Positions 1 through 12,370 of a stretch of DNA of 64,000 bases are shown in pieces; position 1 is the first letter of the stretch, and each line of letters opens with the position of its first letter. The notes beneath the pieces were generated by a model. That model saw only the letters and a list, made by a program, of their open reading frames with translations, had not been told where the DNA came from and searched no databases. The stretch is from the NCBI GenBank assembly GCA_009823505.1, contig VZQC01004693.1, forward strand, positions 4,323,861 to 4,387,860, in the 5' to 3' direction. The position numbers and the translations under genes are program-made. The stretch comes from Rhizomys pruinosus (lineage: Eukaryota > Chordata > Mammalia > Rodentia > Spalacidae).

Positions 1-957
1 ATAAGTAAAAGTTTTTAAATTTTTCTTAATAGAAATGGAAAAAATGTTTCCAAACTCTTTTTTTATGAAGCCAGCATTACCCTGAAGTCAAAACAAAATA
101 AAAATACAAGAAATAAAGAAAGAAAAATTACAAACCTATCTATCAGAAGAAAGTAGATGCAGAAATTCTCAATAAAATATTTGCAAACTGACTTCAAGAT
201 CACATCAAGGAGATCATTCACCAGGATCAAGTAGCTTTCATTCCAGAAATGCACAGATGGTTTAATATATATAAATAAATAAATGAAATTCATAACAGAA
301 ATAGACAAAAGACAGAAACCACATGAATCTATCAACACATGCAGAAAAGGCCTTTGACAAAACCCAATTTTACTTCATAATAAATGTCATGGAGAGATGA
401 AGAATGGAAGGAGAATACATCAACATACTAAAGGTTATTTACAAGAAACCTATAGCCTCCATTATGTTAAATGAAGAAAAACTTGTAGCATTTCCCCTAA
501 GATCAGGAATAAGACAAGGATCTCCACTCCAGTTCAGTATTGTGTTTAAAGTCTTGGCTACATCAATAAAACAAGAGAAGGAAATAAACTTATACAAACA
601 TGGAAAGAAGAATTCAAATAGCCTTATTTGTAGGAGGTTTCATACAAAAGAGACCCTGAAGCCTCCACCCCAAAATCCTTCTTAGAGCTGATAAGCAAGC
701 TGGTAGAATACCTTATCTCAAAACAAAGCCAAAACAAGTCATAAATCTTCCCAAGACAATACATGGCTTCTATGGAATCTCTCATAGCACAAGGTAAAGA
801 CTGGTAGGAACTATTAGTTGTAGCTAAAGGAAGATGAGGGCCATACTATAAAATTGGCAAAGACCCCTTTGCATCTCAGTATTATGTTCTATAGTAAGGA
901 CTTAGCTTTTGCTTACTTTATACGCTTTGTAGGTGAATAAGACCTAAAAAGTACATT
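1..957 (+). mobile_element. Old L1 fragment, reverse-transcriptase part of ORF2
   Basis: A degenerate copy of the L1 ORF2 reverse-transcriptase region. The order matches the younger L1 at 13090-13600: splice of 'gccagcattaccctgaa', 'tagcctccattatgttaaatg' like text, then 'ggaataagacaaggatctcc' (the QGxP region). Many indels and stops. It is truncated at the window edge and interrupted by a B1 at 958. The assignment becomes weak after about 690. Confidence 0.75.
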
Positions 958-1075
958 ATTAGCCAGGTGTGGTGTTACATCCTTTCAATTCCAGCACTTC
1001 AGGAGTTTGGGGAAGGAGAAGTGAATTTGAAGAGAGCCTGGACTACATAGTGAGATGCAGTCTCGGAAAAAGTAA
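958..1075 (+). mobile_element. B1 SINE, degenerate
   Basis: Begins 'agccaggtgtggtg' and ends 'gtctcggaaaaagtaaataaa', with diverged B1 body between. It is inserted in the old L1. Confidence 0.7.
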
Positions 1076-2136
1076 ATAAAAGGATACCAAACACAACAAA
1101 TACTGGCATGAATGTGCTGAAAGGGGAACACTTACACACCACCAGTGGAAGTGTAAACTAATGCAGCCACTTTGGAAAACAGTCTTGAGGTTTCTCAAAA
1201 AAAAAAAAGAACAGAAACTTAGAAACAGAACTACCATATAATCCTGCTATACAGCTCCTGGGCGTATACCAAATAAACTTTATATTGCACTATAGAGATA
1301 CTTGCATATCCATATTCATTGCTGCTCTTTTTAGAGTAGCTATAAAATAGATGTATAAGTATCCATTTTATAGAAAAATGAAATCACCTTAGATGTCCCT
1401 CAACTGATGAATGGATAATGAAATAGTGGTACATATACACCATGCAATTTTATTCAGCTGAAAAAAGAAAAATGAAATTTATAGGTAAATATATTAAACT
1501 GGAAAAAAACTATACTGAGCGATATAACCTGGGGCCTAGAAAGACAAACAGCACATGTTCTCTCTCATGTGTGTCTTTTAGCTAAATCTTTACTTATATA
1601 TGTTTAACTTGGAGTACTTGTGGAAGTCAGGAAATGACAAAGGCTAATGGTGAGCATTAAGGGAGGAGGGATAGCAGAACATAGATAAAATTACAGTAGA
1701 GAGGTAAAATATGGGGGTTGGAAAAATTTAAGAAGAGAGGGTATTAGGGAGATGGAGACGATGAGAGAATGTTGAAGTGTTAACCATAACAAAGGACATA
1801 TAGAAAAGCAATTCGGAAACCCACCATCTGGTCACCTAATTTTTAAATATTAATTTTAAAAAAGAGTTAGAAGTGAAATATCCTGCATGTCTCAATAACA
1901 CTGCTCCTGAATACCAAGGGTTACAAACAAAAACTCCAGTGCCAGGTATGGGGTACCTCCTTGTGACCTGTACGTCAGGGAGGCCCCAGAGACCCCCAAA
2001 TAATACAAGCTTTTGCCACTTCTATTGATTGTTCATCATAACTAGATGGTAAGACACTATTGCTGAAGACATCACACACTTCACAGGCTGGAAAGTGCTT
2101 TTCAGGCTCCTGGGGAGAAAAGGCATAACACTTGTA
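1076..2136 (+). mobile_element. Old L1 fragment, ORF2 C-terminus and start of 3' UTR
   Basis: 1085-1560 matches the ORF2 end (the 'cagccactttggaaaacagt' and 'tgatgaatggataatgaaat' landmarks) with many stops. 1560-2136 resembles an Lx-type L1 3' UTR, including the block 'gaggccccagagacccccaa' that recurs near 21370. Confidence 0.7.
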
Positions 2137-2503
2137 TTAGCCACTGTTCTGCTGCTGTGATAGAACCACCAGGACTAAGGGAACTTATAAAAGGAAGAGC
2201 TTATTTGAGTTTACAGCTGAGGGTTCCAGGGGAATTAGAGTCCATCATGACAAGGAGGCGTAGTGGCAGGAGGGGCTAGAACAGGAGCAGAAAGCAGAGC
2301 TCCACATCTTCAAGTGGACACAGGAAGCAGAGCACAACTTGAGATTGGCAAGGCTTTTTGAATTCTCTAAACCCACCCCCAGTGATATGATTCCTCCAGC
2401 ATGGCCACGACTTCTAAGACCCCAAAATAGCGCCACCAACTAGGCACAAAATGTCCGAATTCTTGGAGCCTATAGGGGGAATTCTCATTCAAACCTCCAC
2501 AAC
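2137..2503 (-). mobile_element. Solo MaLR-like LTR, antisense
   Basis: Reads in reverse as a rodent ERVL-MaLR-like LTR. The left edge 'ctgctgctgtgatagaacca' is the LTR 3' end and the right edge 'attctcattcaaacctccac' is the complement of its TGTGGTGGTTTGAATGAG start. It interrupts the old L1. Confidence 0.7.
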
Positions 2504-2661
2504 AGTCTAACCCAGCTATGAGCCCTATGAACTTTACTCAGCCCCATCCTGCCAGGCAAGATATGCCCACTTGTGCAACCTGTGCACTGATATGGGGGTA
2601 ACGTTCTCTGATATGTGCCTCTGGATTTGAAACCCACTTCACAGGAAAAATCACATGCATG
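2504..2661 (+). mobile_element. Old L1 3' UTR fragment between two LTR insertions
   Basis: Continues the Lx-like 3' UTR ('gagccctatgaactttactc', 'gcactgatatgggggtaac') from before 2136. It ends at the target site of the MaLR provirus. Confidence 0.65.
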
Positions 2662-2666
2662 GTACT

Positions 2667-3045
2667 TGTGGTGGTTTGGATGAGTGTCCCCCATAGGCTC
2701 TAGGTATTCAGACATTTGTCTCCAGTTGGTGGCGCTGTTTTTGGAGGTCTTGGGGGGTATGGCCATGCTAGAGGAAGTGCGTTGTTGGGGGCAGGCTGAG
2801 TGAGTTTTAACAAGCCTCGTGGCCTCCAGTCTCTCTCTCTGTTTCCTGTGCTCATTGCGAAATGTGACCCTCAGTTTGCTGCTCCAGTCTCCAGCCACCA
2901 TGCCTCCTGCCACAATGGACTCTGATTCCCTGGAACTGCCAATCATAAGCTCAAATAAACTCTTCCTTGTTTTGAAAAGACAAAAGAAAAAAAAAGTTCC
3001 TTGGTCATGGTGCTTTAACACAACAACAGAAAAGTGACTAATACA
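2667..3045 (+). repeat. 5' LTR of the MaLR provirus
   Basis: 379 nt, TG...CA ends. It contains a polyadenylation-type AATAAA in 'ctcaaataaactcttcc' and a CT microsatellite-like patch. Confidence 0.85.
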
Positions 3046-4382
3046 GTAAATTGGTACCAGAGAGTGGGCTGTTGGCTGTGAAGAACCTGACCATGTGGAT
3101 GTTTGGAGAAATGTGGAAGACTTTGGAACTTTGGGCTAGAAAAGCTGATGACTACTGTAAGCAGAGCTTAAAGGGCCATTATAGTAGAAGCCTGGAAGAA
3201 AGCATTGCTGCAAAAGATGTGGTTCCAGAGGAAAATAAAGACTTAGGCAGCAACTGGGATATTTTGATAGAGTCTGGTAGCAGTTTGCCCACAGCCCAAA
3301 TGCTTGCCTGATGCTAAGTTGAAAAGCAATGGACTGATGTCTTTGGCGGAGGATATTTCAAGACAGCCTAATGTAGAAATGGTGGCATGGCTTTTAATGG
3401 TGAATATTGTGCAGATCTACAGTGAAGAAGAGCAGATGGGGCAGAAAGAAATGCAGAATGTACAGTTTGGATCTGATAACTGCACTAGGAAGATTAAAGG
3501 TGGGGCCAAGGCTTGAGAAGGAGAATTTCCTTTTGATAAGGAGATTAAAGTGATTAAGGAAGGGCCTCGAGATTTACAAGTAAACAACAGAATCAGTACC
3601 TTCAGGGCAAGACCACACCCAGCTAATCCTCCAACAAGTCCAGGGTGAAGAAAAGTTGCAAATGTGGTTGAAATTGGCCAGGGTCCATCCCGAACTTGCA
3701 GCCAGATTTGGCAATTTCATTCACGTGGTGCTGGCTTTAGAGGCATGAAGTTTGCAAGAGTGAAGGGGTCATCAGTTCTTCCTCCAAGGTTTCAGAGAGC
3801 CAAAGAGGCCAGGCAGAGTACAGCAGGGGCGTCCCTGAATAAAGAAGGCCCTGATAGGCCATTGCATGAAACCGTGAATGTGAAGCCTGGTTGGTAGCAG
3901 AGACCCCAAGAAGACTTTCGAGATGCCAGACCTGTGAGATATTTGCCAAGAAGAGCTGCATACAGGGAGTGATACCAGCCTAAGAGAGAGATGTATGTTG
4001 CAAGCAAAGCTGGAAGAGCTGAGCCATCTAAGCCCTTTGGAAGTCAAGTCCCAGAAGTTGCACATCGAGCTTCTGGACTTGGAGTTTGCCCTGCTGGTTT
4101 TCAGTCTTGTTTTGGTCCAGTATTTCCTCACTATGTCTCTATTCCTCCCTTTTGGAATGGGAATGTGTATTCGGTTCCACTGTACATTGGGAGTATGTAA
4201 TTTGTCTTTTGATTTTACAGGAGCTTACAGTTAAGAGATTGACCTGAGTCTCTGAAGAGACTTTGGACTGTGGACTTTTGAATGGCATTGAAACTGGTAA
4301 AGACTATGGGGACTTTTAAGGTTGGACTAAATGCATTTTGCATTTTATATGTTCAGGAGCCTATGGGGGCCAGGGAGCGGAA

Positions 4383-4745
4383 TGTGGTGGTTTGAATGAG
4401 TGTCCTCCATAGGCTCTAGGTATTCAGACATTTGTCTCCAGTTGATGGCGCTGTTTTTGGAGGTCTTGGAGGGTGTGGCCGTGCTAGAGGAAGTGCGTTG
4501 TTGGGGGCAGGCTTAGTGAGTTTTAACAAGCCTCATGGTCTCCAGTCTCTCTCTCTCTCTCTGTTTCCTGTGCTCATTGCGAGATGTGACCCTCAGTTTG
4601 CTGCTCCAGTCTCCAGCCGCCATGCCTCCCACCACAATGGACTCTGATTCCCTGAACCGCCAATCGTAAGCTCAAATAAACTCTTCCTTTTATAAGTTCC
4701 TTGGTCATGGTGCTTTATCACAGCAACAGAAAAGTGACTAATACA
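4383..4745 (+). repeat. 3' LTR of the MaLR provirus
   Basis: 363 nt, nearly the same as the 5' LTR. It carries a longer CT run at 4548-4562 and lacks the A-rich insertion. Confidence 0.85.
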
Positions 4746-4750
4746 GTACT

Positions 4751-5450
4751 TTAACCCTAGTCAAAAACATATAACTAGAAAAGTCATAGGCCCTAATGGT
4801 GAACTTACTACTGTTATTAATCTAAATTGATATACATCCAAATTGTCTTCTAAATATCTAAGTTTATACCACAGACAAATGCTACTATAACCTTCAATGG
4901 TGGTAAATGGAATACTCACGGATACTCAAAGTGCTGAGAATATATGATGGTTGAGTTTTCAGTCCTAAACGATACATTTATTCCACTCAGGGAAAATCAC
5001 AGACCAGGTAGAAAAAGAGCTTAAGACAGAAAATAGGAAGAAAGGCTGCTAAATACCATCTTTGGGCATGACTCAGCTATTGTAGTCTTAAATTGACAGC
5101 AGCCGCAGTTACTTGTACTGGATCTGCAGGAGACTGAGCCTGTCAGTAGTCAGTCACAGATGGAGGAGGGGCTCATAGGACCCTACCCATCCATGTTGAA
5201 CTATTAGATACTGAAGGATTCTGAGCCAGGGGAAGTCATTATCTTCAGTCGTTTACTCACTGTGTAGACCACCAAGTTCCAATGGATGGCTCTAAAGCCA
5301 TGACAGGTAACAAAATAAAACAAAAGACAAATCTGGGAAAACTATTTGTATTGAGGTAGGGTGACAGGAGTGAAAGCAGAGTAAATAAAATACAGTATAT
5401 GCATGTATGAAATTACCAGAGGAAAAAAATTAATTAGTAAAGACTATATT
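4751..5450 (+). mobile_element. Old L1 3' UTR remainder
   Basis: Resumes 'ttaaccctagtcaaaaacat...cataggccctaatggtg', typical of Lx-like L1 3' UTR text, and fades near 5450. Together with 1-957, 1076-2136 and 2504-2661 it is one L1 opened by later insertions. Confidence 0.55.
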
Positions 5451-6000
5451 AAGAATAATAATGACCAATAATAAACCAGAAAAAAAGTGTACCTTTGACG
5501 AACAAACCTAAGAAGGCAGCCTGGAAGGCTTCAGACCCCTGTTTTTACTGAAGCAGATTTATGATTGTGGAACTAAAATGTCTCTTCTGTTTTGAACATT
5601 TGACCTATTTGAAAAAATGCAGATTATCTAAGGGTTTTTATTCCTTTGTTTAATTCACAACCCTATTTTGACATCCACTCAAATATGTAATAAGTTTTAT
5701 CATAAAACCTGTAGCAGAAATGAATACTGAATTTTTCATGCAGCTCTTCTGGGATTGTACTGTCGGAATGGATATATCTTTTCTTTGATGCTTTCGAAAT
5801 TAGTTTTATGTAACCAGTACCTGTCAGTGGCCCTTTGAATATTAACAGAGTAAAGAATCCTTACATGTTCTCTTTGCTATTAAATAACTGATTGTTAGGT
5901 TTTAAGCAATGTGATGTTTGATTCAGCCTTGAAAAGTCCAACATAGATATTTTTATACTGGTGAGCATGTTGATTCCTTAGAAGGGATATATTTGGAAAA
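5451..6000. other. No gene or recognisable repeat
   Basis: AT-rich sequence in which I see nothing assignable. Confidence 0.5.
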
Positions 6001-6006
6001 TTCTGT

Positions 6007-6107
6007 GTGTTTTTCTTTTTGTCTCTCTGTATCCATCTCTCTGTCTTGGTCTCTGTCTCTGTCTCTGTCTCTCTCTGTGTCTCTGTGTCTCTGTCTCTCT
6101 CTCTCTG

Positions 6108-6177
<70 letters not shown>

Positions 6178-6179
6178 TC
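6007..6179. repeat. Pyrimidine (TCTG/TC)n tract followed by (CA)n
   Basis: A roughly 145-nt stretch of TCTG/TC repeats, a pure TC run at 6116-6152 and then (CA) repeats to 6177. The long open frames here on both strands are products of the repeat. Confidence 0.97.
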
Positions 6180-6493
6180 CCACAAACAATCTGAATAGCT
6201 CTTCTTTGCCTTTCTGAAGGGGCAGTGAACTCCCTGTAGTTGGTTAGGACCACCTATAGCTTTCTGAGATTTTCAAAACTGGACCTGACTAGGGTAATCA
6301 GAAGCAACCTCAGTCTCAGCCTGCCCCAATCTGGCCACCCGAGGCACCCAGATTAAGCCATCTCTCCTTACAATGGCTGTTGCCCAGCTTTGGTGGAATT
6401 TCCTTTAGCTCATCTACATGTTCCCCTCAAGTGAGACTGTGACAATCCATATGCCTGGCAACCAGAACATACACTAATGGATTAATGATAAGA

Positions 6494-6715
6494 GGGCCTG
6501 GAGAGATGGCTCGGCAGTTAAGAGTACTGGCTGCTCTGGGAGAGGACCAGGTTTGGTTCCCAGCACCCACATAGCAGCTAACAACCATCAGTCACTCAAG
6601 TTTCCAGGGGACCTGATGCCCTCTTCTGGTTTCCGTAGGTATTGCACAGCCTGGGTACACTTCTGTACATGCAGGCAAAGCACTTAATACACATAAAATA
6701 AATACATTGGCAATA
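6494..6715 (+). mobile_element. B3/B2-superfamily SINE, older copy
   Basis: Starts 'ggcctggagagatggctcgg', has the tRNA-like B-box region 'ggtttggttcccagca', the 'gatgccctcttctgg' block and an 'acataaaataaataca' tail. Confidence 0.8.
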
Positions 6716-7380
6716 GGGGGTAGAGAGAATAATAACGCATCCCTCAACTCTCACCAGTGAAGCTTCCTCATGCAACAGAGTGTCATGCACACAGATGGCC
6801 ACAATTGGCCAAAGTATAGAGAATAAGAGACTGCAGAGTACATGTCCCTTGACAGGACTCCAATATTAAATCTCACCTACCATTGTGGAGGAGGAGGCAG
6901 AAAGATTTTAAGAGCACATCCCTGGCATTAACTGTGCATTAACACAAGGAAACAGAGTCTTCCAGGCCTCTGTGAACTTGCTCATATGAAATTGCAGCAG
7001 TGGGGACAGCATGCACAAGACCCATGGCGACTTGATCAGACAAAAACCCACCATAGAATTGGGGAAATGGGCAGAACACTCCAACCTTAGCTGAGGAACT
7101 ATTTATTGGCAACTTATTACTGCTGGTTGAGGGATAGCTGATCTTCTTTAAAGCAGTGATTCTAGATAGGTTGACTAGAATCCAGTGGATGAACTTGTAC
7201 CTTGTACCGAGGGGCATCTGGGCACAAAAGTTTGATTTCATAGGTCTTAACATATATAATAGAATGCATGAAATATGGTGGGGGTCTAAGAGAGAGTGCA
7301 TATGGGGAAAGAGTCTAAATATGATTGAGATTTATTGCATGAAATGGGCAAAAATTCAATAAAAACATTCAAAAATAAAA
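6716..7380 (+). mobile_element. L1 3' UTR fragment with 3' end
   Basis: Shares order and text with 23400-24280 ('gcatccctcaactctcacca', 'ttccagtggatgaacttgta'-type block, 'aattcaataaaaacattc' end). It is a 5'-truncated L1. Confidence 0.65.
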
Positions 7381-8929
7381 ATGAAATGAAAAATAATTAT
7401 TTTTAATTAATGCTTACAAAGCATCATAGTTGACCTAATAAAGGCTACAATATGCTTTTATTATTATTTTCTCATTGATTCATAAATATATTATAAAAAT
7501 AACCAAAGTCTAAGTTGGAATGATAGAATTGAACAAATATCCATAACAAATATGAATTATGACTTTCATATAAAACCCTGTAATAAAATAAATGCTAAGA
7601 AATTTTCAACAAAAACCAGTTGTTTTTCTCTAAAAAAAAAAAGCTTGCTGGTTGCCTGACAAAGTACTAAACTATCACAAAACATTTAAAATTTAAAATA
7701 TCTTTAAAATAAAGGAAACATTCTTCAGAATTTCTTCTTTAAAACTTAGGTTTATGTGATTCTTAGGAAGGCTATGAGGTAATTCAGGATGATACAAAAG
7801 GGTTTTAAGTTAGTGGCAGTATAAATAATTATTCTATAAATCAGGGATATTTTCTATAGTCAAACTACCAAGGCAGATTTGTCTAACAGAAATATGATCA
7901 GTAAATGCAATGTAAAAAAAAAATTTTCTTTTGTCACATTTATGAAGAAAAAGTATCAGGTTACATTAATTTTAATTTCATTTATTTAATCCATTAATTA
8001 AAATGCCATTCCTATATGTAATCAATACAAACTAATTATTAAATATTGATTTTGCATTGTTACATGTAATCTCCACATTTGACCATGGGTTTGATACGTG
8101 CAGCACACCTGAGTTCAGACCAGCCATATTTCAAGCTCTCTTTAGCCTCCTCTGCCTGTGGCATCTGCAGTTGGAGGAAAAGTTCAGTGTCATGTATCTA
8201 TTGTGCTATTATGTGATATTATCAGTAATCAAATGTGATTATAACTTAACTCCTCTCTTCAGTGCCACATTTCTTCAGGCTAGGATCTCTAGGTATACAG
8301 GGCTGCTAATATGAATCCTGTGTGAATGGCAGGTGCTTTGAGCTCCCAGTTTATTGGGTTCCATCTGTGAGAAAATGGACATACTAGATCAATACTTTTT
8401 AAGAGAAAACACTCTACTATAGCCAGCCAGAAAATTATTTTTAAAAAGAAACAAGTCGGGATATCAGTAATCTTAATAACACCATACACAGTTGCATGTG
8501 TACTTTTGAACATTGTACAGCCTGCATAGTTGTACCAGGACATGGCTTCCTGGGTCTGTTCCACACTGGCATCCCAAAGAACATCAGACCAAGACTATCT
8601 AATTTAGAGCCCTGCCTCAGAAATCACTGTCCCTCCCCGGATTGAAGTGCAGCTGTCTTTCAAACCAATTAAAGCTGGGCAAGACCAGGAAATTCCCTAT
8701 GAACACAGTCTGGAGAAAAAGCTCTAAGGCAGGCCCGACTCCACACTGAGCACTGTGCCGTAGTACTTTATTTTATCCCAAGGGTTTTCACATCTTAAGC
8801 ACCATTTCTACTACAGAAAAAACCAACATTCTCAGTTCCTGTAATTTCAAGCATCAGTAGGAAAGGTGAGGGTATCTTGCTGGGGTGGCTGGGGTGTTGC
8901 TCATGGAATGTGATCCTCCCTGCCCTCTG
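7381..8929. other. Unassigned sequence
   Basis: AT-rich to 8050, then more balanced. No coding signal or clear repeat is recognised. The last 300 nt may belong to the 5' end of the following L1, which I cannot place exactly. Confidence 0.4.
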
Positions 8930-10482
8930 GCAGGGCAGCAGCAGGACGCAGAGGGGACCTCAACCTGAACATGGAGAGGTGAGCAGCAGCTAGGTGGCTC
9001 CTCAGGAAGCCAGGCCAGGCGGCTTGGGTTCAAGCACCCAGGCAAAACTACACCCCTCTTGCATGATTAGCATGGGCGGAGTCTCCCAGCCAACACAGCA
9101 ACAGCAAGATGAAGAGGGGGCCGGCCTGCGGGCCAAGGGAGCAAATCCAAACACCCCCAACCCCCACTTGAGGTGCGAGTGTCCCAGTGGGAGTAGAGGT
9201 AGTGAGCAAAAGGCACAGGAAGTAGAAGAGACAGGAGCCTTCCACAACTCCAGTCCCAGCACACTAGGTTTCACAGCCAACTTAGAGGAACTGGCCAAAG
9301 GGAAACCGAGTGAGCATAGTGCTCAGTGGTGAACCAGCCTGGCTGGTTATCACCTATCCAATTTCTGGAAAACCTTCAGAACAGAAAGGGAAGAGTTAGC
9401 TAGACCTTCCAATATATAACCAAAAGTGAAAACCTGAAACCTAGACCAGCCAGCCCTCCATAAACAAGGAGAAAACAAAGAAAGCACCTAAAGGAAAGGA
9501 GCAAAGCAAGCCTCCAAGGCAAGGAAGAAAAAGACGAGATTCGCATCAAAATACAAACAATAAAACAAACAAGCCCATGTGCCAAAAACACAACGAAAAA
9601 ACAAAATGGGAAAAACACAGAATAAATCCACACCAAACTCTACCAGTCCTATTAAAGATTCCTACAGTGAGATTTCCCTAGAAACAACCCAAGACACAGA
9701 TATTAGAAGAACAATCTTAGACCCACTCAAAGAAATCAAGGATTATAAACAACAAATCAAAGAACTAAAGAGAGAGAATGACAAACTCAGGAAGGAACTA
9801 GAGGGAGAATATGACACACTCCAGAAGGAAGTGGAAACACTGAAGAGATGCCAGGCTGAAATGAAAAAGGAAACAAACCAGAGAAGCAAGGAGCTACAAG
9901 AAGAGACAAGACAAGCTCGAAAAGGAAATGGAAATCACAGGATGAAATGAAAAGGGAAATCGAACACTCACCCAATCAACAGGAAAGAATGAGAGAAAGC
10001 CCCAGGAACAGACTGAAGGAAGCAGAAAATAGAATATCAACACTGGAAAATAAAGTGGAAGAATTAAAATGTTCAAGAAAAGAACATGAGAAATTAAAAA
10101 ACAATGCAAGATTGAAACAATCAGGAAATGTGGGACACTATGAAAAGACCAAACCTCTGCATCATAGAGATAGAGGAAGAAGAATCCCAAAACAACGGTA
10201 TTGATCAAATCTTCAGCGGAATAATAGAAGAACCCATACAAATACAAGAAGCACACAAAACACCAAATAGACAAGATCAGAAAATAAACTCCCTACACCA
10301 TATCATAATTAAAACTCTAGACACCCAAAACAAGGATAAAATATGGAAAGCAATGAGAGAAAAACAACAAATTACATATAAGGAGAAATCCATCAGAATT
10401 ACGGTGGACTTTTCATTTCTTTTTCTTTTTTTTTTTTTTTTTTTTTGTATATAATATTATAATTATATATTTTTTTTTTTTT

Positions 10483-10613
10483 TTGGTCTTTTCGAGACAG
10501 GGTCTCCCTGTAGTCCCAGCTCTGTAGTCCAGGCTGGCCTTGAACTCACAAAGATCCACCTGCCTCTGCCTCCTGAGTGCTAGGATTAAAGGCATGCGCC
10601 AACACGCCCAGCT
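10483..10613 (-). mobile_element. B1 SINE in L1 ORF1
   Basis: Antisense B1: poly-T, 'gagacagggtctccctgtag', 'ctggccttgaactcacaaag', 'ggcatgcgccaacacgccca'. Confidence 0.9.
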
Positions 10614-10615
10614 AA

Positions 10616-10761
10616 GGTATATTTTTGAGACAGGGTCTCCCCCTAGTCCCAGCTAGGCTGGAGCTCGCTCTGTAGAATAGGCTGGCCTTGAACTCACAGA
10701 GATGCACCTGCCTCTGCCTCCAGAGTGCTGGTATTAAAGGTATGAACCACCATGCCCTGCT
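10616..10761 (-). mobile_element. Second B1 SINE, same orientation, directly adjacent
   Basis: Antisense B1 'gagacagggtctccccctag ... ggtatgaaccaccatgccct'. It is head-to-tail with the previous copy. Confidence 0.9.
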
Positions 10762-11206
10762 ACAGAGGACCTTTCAGCAAACTATGAAAACCAGAAGAAT
10801 CTGGACCAAAGTATTCCCAGTACTAATTGACTATAGATGCCAACCCAGATTACTATAACCAGCAAAAATATCGATCGTAGTTGAAGGAGAAAGAAAAATC
10901 TTCCATGACAGAAACAAAATGAAAGAATACATGTCCAGGAAACCAACCCTTCAGAAAATAATCGAAGCAATTCAAAGGACAGAAGAAAAGGATCAACTAT
11001 GCCCAAACAGTGAGAGAGGGAAACTAATAAAAGTATAACTACAAAAATTCAAATACAGACCAAGAATGCAAACAGAAAATAGGATGAAAAGAAGCAACAC
11101 ACATTTCTCAATAATAACCTTAAATATTAATGGGCTTAATTTCCCAACAAAAGACATAGACAGGGAAAATGGATTAGAAAACAGAATTCAAAAAAAAAAA
11201 AAAAAT

Positions 11207-11439
11207 GGGGCTGGAGAGATGGCCCAGCAGTTAGGGACACCCACTGCTCTTGCAGAGGACCCGGGTTCCAGGGTTTGATCCCCAGCACCCACATGGTGGC
11301 TGAAAACCATCTTTGGCTCCAGTTCCAAGGGAATCCGACACCCTATTCTGACCGCCACAGCATTGCACGACACGGGTGCACAGACCTGCATGCAGACAGT
11401 ACATTCATACACATAAAGAATAAATTAAAAAAAAAAAAA
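11207..11439 (+). mobile_element. B2-superfamily SINE, short subfamily
   Basis: Starts 'ggggctggagagatggccca', has 'gggtttgatccccagcaccc' and an A-rich end. The target duplication ACAGAATTCA is at 11181-11190 and 11440-11449. There is no internal 17-nt duplication. Confidence 0.93.
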
Positions 11440-12155
11440 ACAGAATTCATCTATATGCTATCTACAGGAAACCCATCTCACCCTCAAGGATAGGCACCAA
11501 CTTAAAAATGAAAGGATGGAAAAAAAGTAATTCAATCAAATAGAACCAAAAATCAAGCAGGAGTTGCTGTTTTAGTATCAGACAAAATAGGCCTCAAAGT
11601 AAAACTAACTAGAAGACACAAATAGGGCCATTACATCCTTATTAAAGGAACAATTAACCATGAAGATCTCACAATCATAAATATATATGCGCCAAACTCT
11701 AGTGCACCCAACTTTATAAACACAATCCTGCAAGACCTTCAAACGCAGATTAATCCCAGCACACTAATAGTGGGGGACTTCAGTACCGCACTTAGTCCTT
11801 TGGATAGGTCAACTGGACACAGAATAAATAGAGAGACATCTGAACTGAACAATACAATACACTAAATGGACCTCACAGATATCTACCAAATATTCCACCC
11901 AAACACCAGAGAATATACTTTCTACTTAGCACCTCATGGAACCTTCTCCAAAATCGACCACATACTGGGATGCAGAATAAACCTCAACAAATACAAAAGG
12001 ATTTAAATAATTTCATGTATTCTACCAGACCACAGTGCAATAAAGCTCAATTTCAACATAAGGATAAGCTGTACTACCTACAAGAACACACGGAGGCTAA
12101 ACAACACACTCCTGAATAATGAATGAGTCAAGGAAGAGATAAAGAAATAAAAGCA

Positions 12156-12370
12156 GGCTGGAGAGATGGTCTAGTGGTTAAGAGCTCCGACTGCTCTTGC
12201 AGAGGACCCAGGTTCGATCCCCAGCACCCATATGGTGGCTGAGAACCATCTTTAACTCCAGTTCCAGGGGAATCCGACACCCTCTTCTAACCTCCTTGGC
12301 ATTGCACGACACGGGTGCACAAACCTACATGCAGACAGTACATTCATACACATACAAAAATAAATAAAAA
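12156..12370 (+). mobile_element. B2-superfamily SINE, short subfamily
   Basis: Full-length copy with an intact B-box GGTTCGATCCC. The 15-nt target duplication AAAGAAATAAAAGCA is at 12141-12155 and 12371-12385. It sits inside L1 ORF2. Confidence 0.95.

Larger units (their letters stand above)
2662..4750 (+). mobile_element. Complete ERVL-MaLR-type provirus with two LTRs and 5-bp target duplication
   Basis: The 5' LTR is 2667-3045 and the 3' LTR 4383-4745. Both start TGTGGTGGTTTG and end CTAATACA. The target-site duplication GTACT is at 2662-2666 and 4746-4750. After the 5' LTR comes TTGGTACCAG, a leucine-tRNA-type primer-binding site as in ERVL/MaLR elements. The roughly 1.3-kb interior has no gag, pol or env frame, as expected of non-autonomous MaLRs. 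The short open frames inside are chance. The LTRs differ by substitutions and a roughly 15-nt A-rich insertion near 2975-2995 in the 5' copy. The family name is from memory. Confidence 0.88.
9579..11030 (+). pseudogene. L1 ORF1 (RNA-binding coiled-coil protein), disrupted
   Basis: The first 123 codons are open and form a lysine/glutamate-rich coiled coil (KELKRENDKLRKELEGEYDT). Frameshifts follow near 9950 and 10130. The central RNA-binding part is recognisable from MKRPNLCIIEIEEEESQNN onward, and the frame is split by the B1 pair at 10483-10761. In active L1s ORF1p coats the L1 RNA as a trimer; this copy is dead. Confidence 0.82.

Noticed and set aside
2485..3021. A 178-codon open frame on the - strand
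   Set aside because: It crosses an old L1 3' UTR and the 5' LTR of the MaLR provirus and matches no gene.
5895..6253. Long open frames on both strands rich in Arg-Glu or Ser-Leu/Val
   Set aside because: They are translations of the TC/TCTG/CA microsatellite and have no other coding support.
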